In this document: piece after piece, positions 61,959-64,000 of the stretch | How positions within the stretch are numbered: the first letter of the stretch is position 1 | How the letters are laid out: the number at the start of each line of letters is the position of its first letter | Assembly: GCF_010183535.1 (NCBI RefSeq) | Contig: NC_071330.1 | Span: 9,839,717-9,903,716, forward strand | Direction of reading: 5' to 3' | From: Caenorhabditis remanei | Taxonomy: Eukaryota; Nematoda; Chromadorea; Rhabditida; Rhabditidae | Length of the DNA: 64,000 bases | Position numbers and translations under genes: made by a program | Notes under the pieces: generated by a model | Database searches by the model: none | The model's input: only the letters and a program-made list of their open reading frames with translations | What the model was told of the DNA's origin: nothing

Positions 61959-62208
61959 CCATCTATCTGTAACAATTATGATACGATAAAATGATTCATT
62001 TTTTTCGCCGAGTAAACCATACATAAAAAGACCCGTAAACTATTCACAAGGGCTCACATAGGATAAATTAGAACAAACAAGCTATTCATGAGATAAAATA
62101 CAATGATTGCAAAAACGGCGGATGGATATTAAAACCGAAAAGGGATGCTGCAAATAGGAAAAATAATGTTACATGAAGTGGGTAGACAAAATTAGCGTGT
62201 GTTGACGT

Positions 62209-64000
<1,792 letters not shown>

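Overview
The window is nuclear DNA of a Caenorhabditis nematode. It is AT-rich, has many short introns (about 45-60 nt) with TTTCAG-type acceptors, and many start codons sit just downstream of a lone acceptor that could be an SL trans-splice site. Its genes are recognisable orthologues of C. elegans chromosome III genes. It is probably not C. elegans itself, because genes I remember from separate C. elegans clones lie side by side here. A C. briggsae/C. remanei-type species is likely, but I cannot name it from sequence alone.

Layout: 1.5-3.7 kb (-) is a VWA+ZP cuticlin (cut-6), then an unrecognised small gene (5.6-6.4 kb, -) directly downstream of unc-119 (6.7-7.5 kb, -). A 3.1-kb non-coding gap holds a TTCC-rich element with terminal inverted repeats. 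Next come com-1 (CtIP/Sae2, 10.6-12.7 kb, -), athp-1 (PHF12-like PHD/AT-hook/FHA protein, 13.3-18.2 kb, -), an unrecognised single-pass membrane protein (19.9-21.0 kb, +), an unrecognised soluble protein (21.3-23.0 kb, -) and vps-50/syndetin (23.3-26.4 kb, -). They are followed by cey-4 (Y-box RNA-binding protein, 27.6-28.5 kb, +), oxi-1 (UBE3B-type HECT ligase, 28.9-32.6 kb, -), a 116-residue TMIE orthologue (32.9-33.3 kb, -), hex-3 (GH20 hexosaminidase, 34.2-36.4 kb, -), a PDE12-type 2',5'-phosphodiesterase (36.9-39.3 kb, +) and an SBSPON-like secreted protein (39.6-41.6 kb, -). A 13.3-kb gene-free stretch then leads to sca-1/SERCA (54.9-59.6 kb, +), another unrecognised single-pass protein (60.2-62.0 kb, +) and klp-7/MCAK (62.2 kb to the window end, -, 5' end missing).

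The genes do not form one pathway. They cover cuticle, cilia/lipid-protein trafficking, DNA repair, chromatin, endosome recycling, translation, ubiquitination, mechanotransduction, glycan hydrolysis, RNA turnover, extracellular matrix, calcium pumping and microtubule depolymerisation. Several same-strand pairs with gaps of about 230-540 bp (unc-119/unknown, vps-50/unknown, tmie/oxi-1, athp-1/com-1) could be operons.

I found no new multi-gene system. The best second looks are: a mis-readable 3' end of cut-6 that hides a transmembrane helix; two alternative sca-1 C-termini, each with its own poly(A) signal; the compact TMIE gene; a somatomedin-B domain split across a long exon insertion; and four unannotated kinds of non-autonomous repeat, including a five-copy hairpin MITE family.
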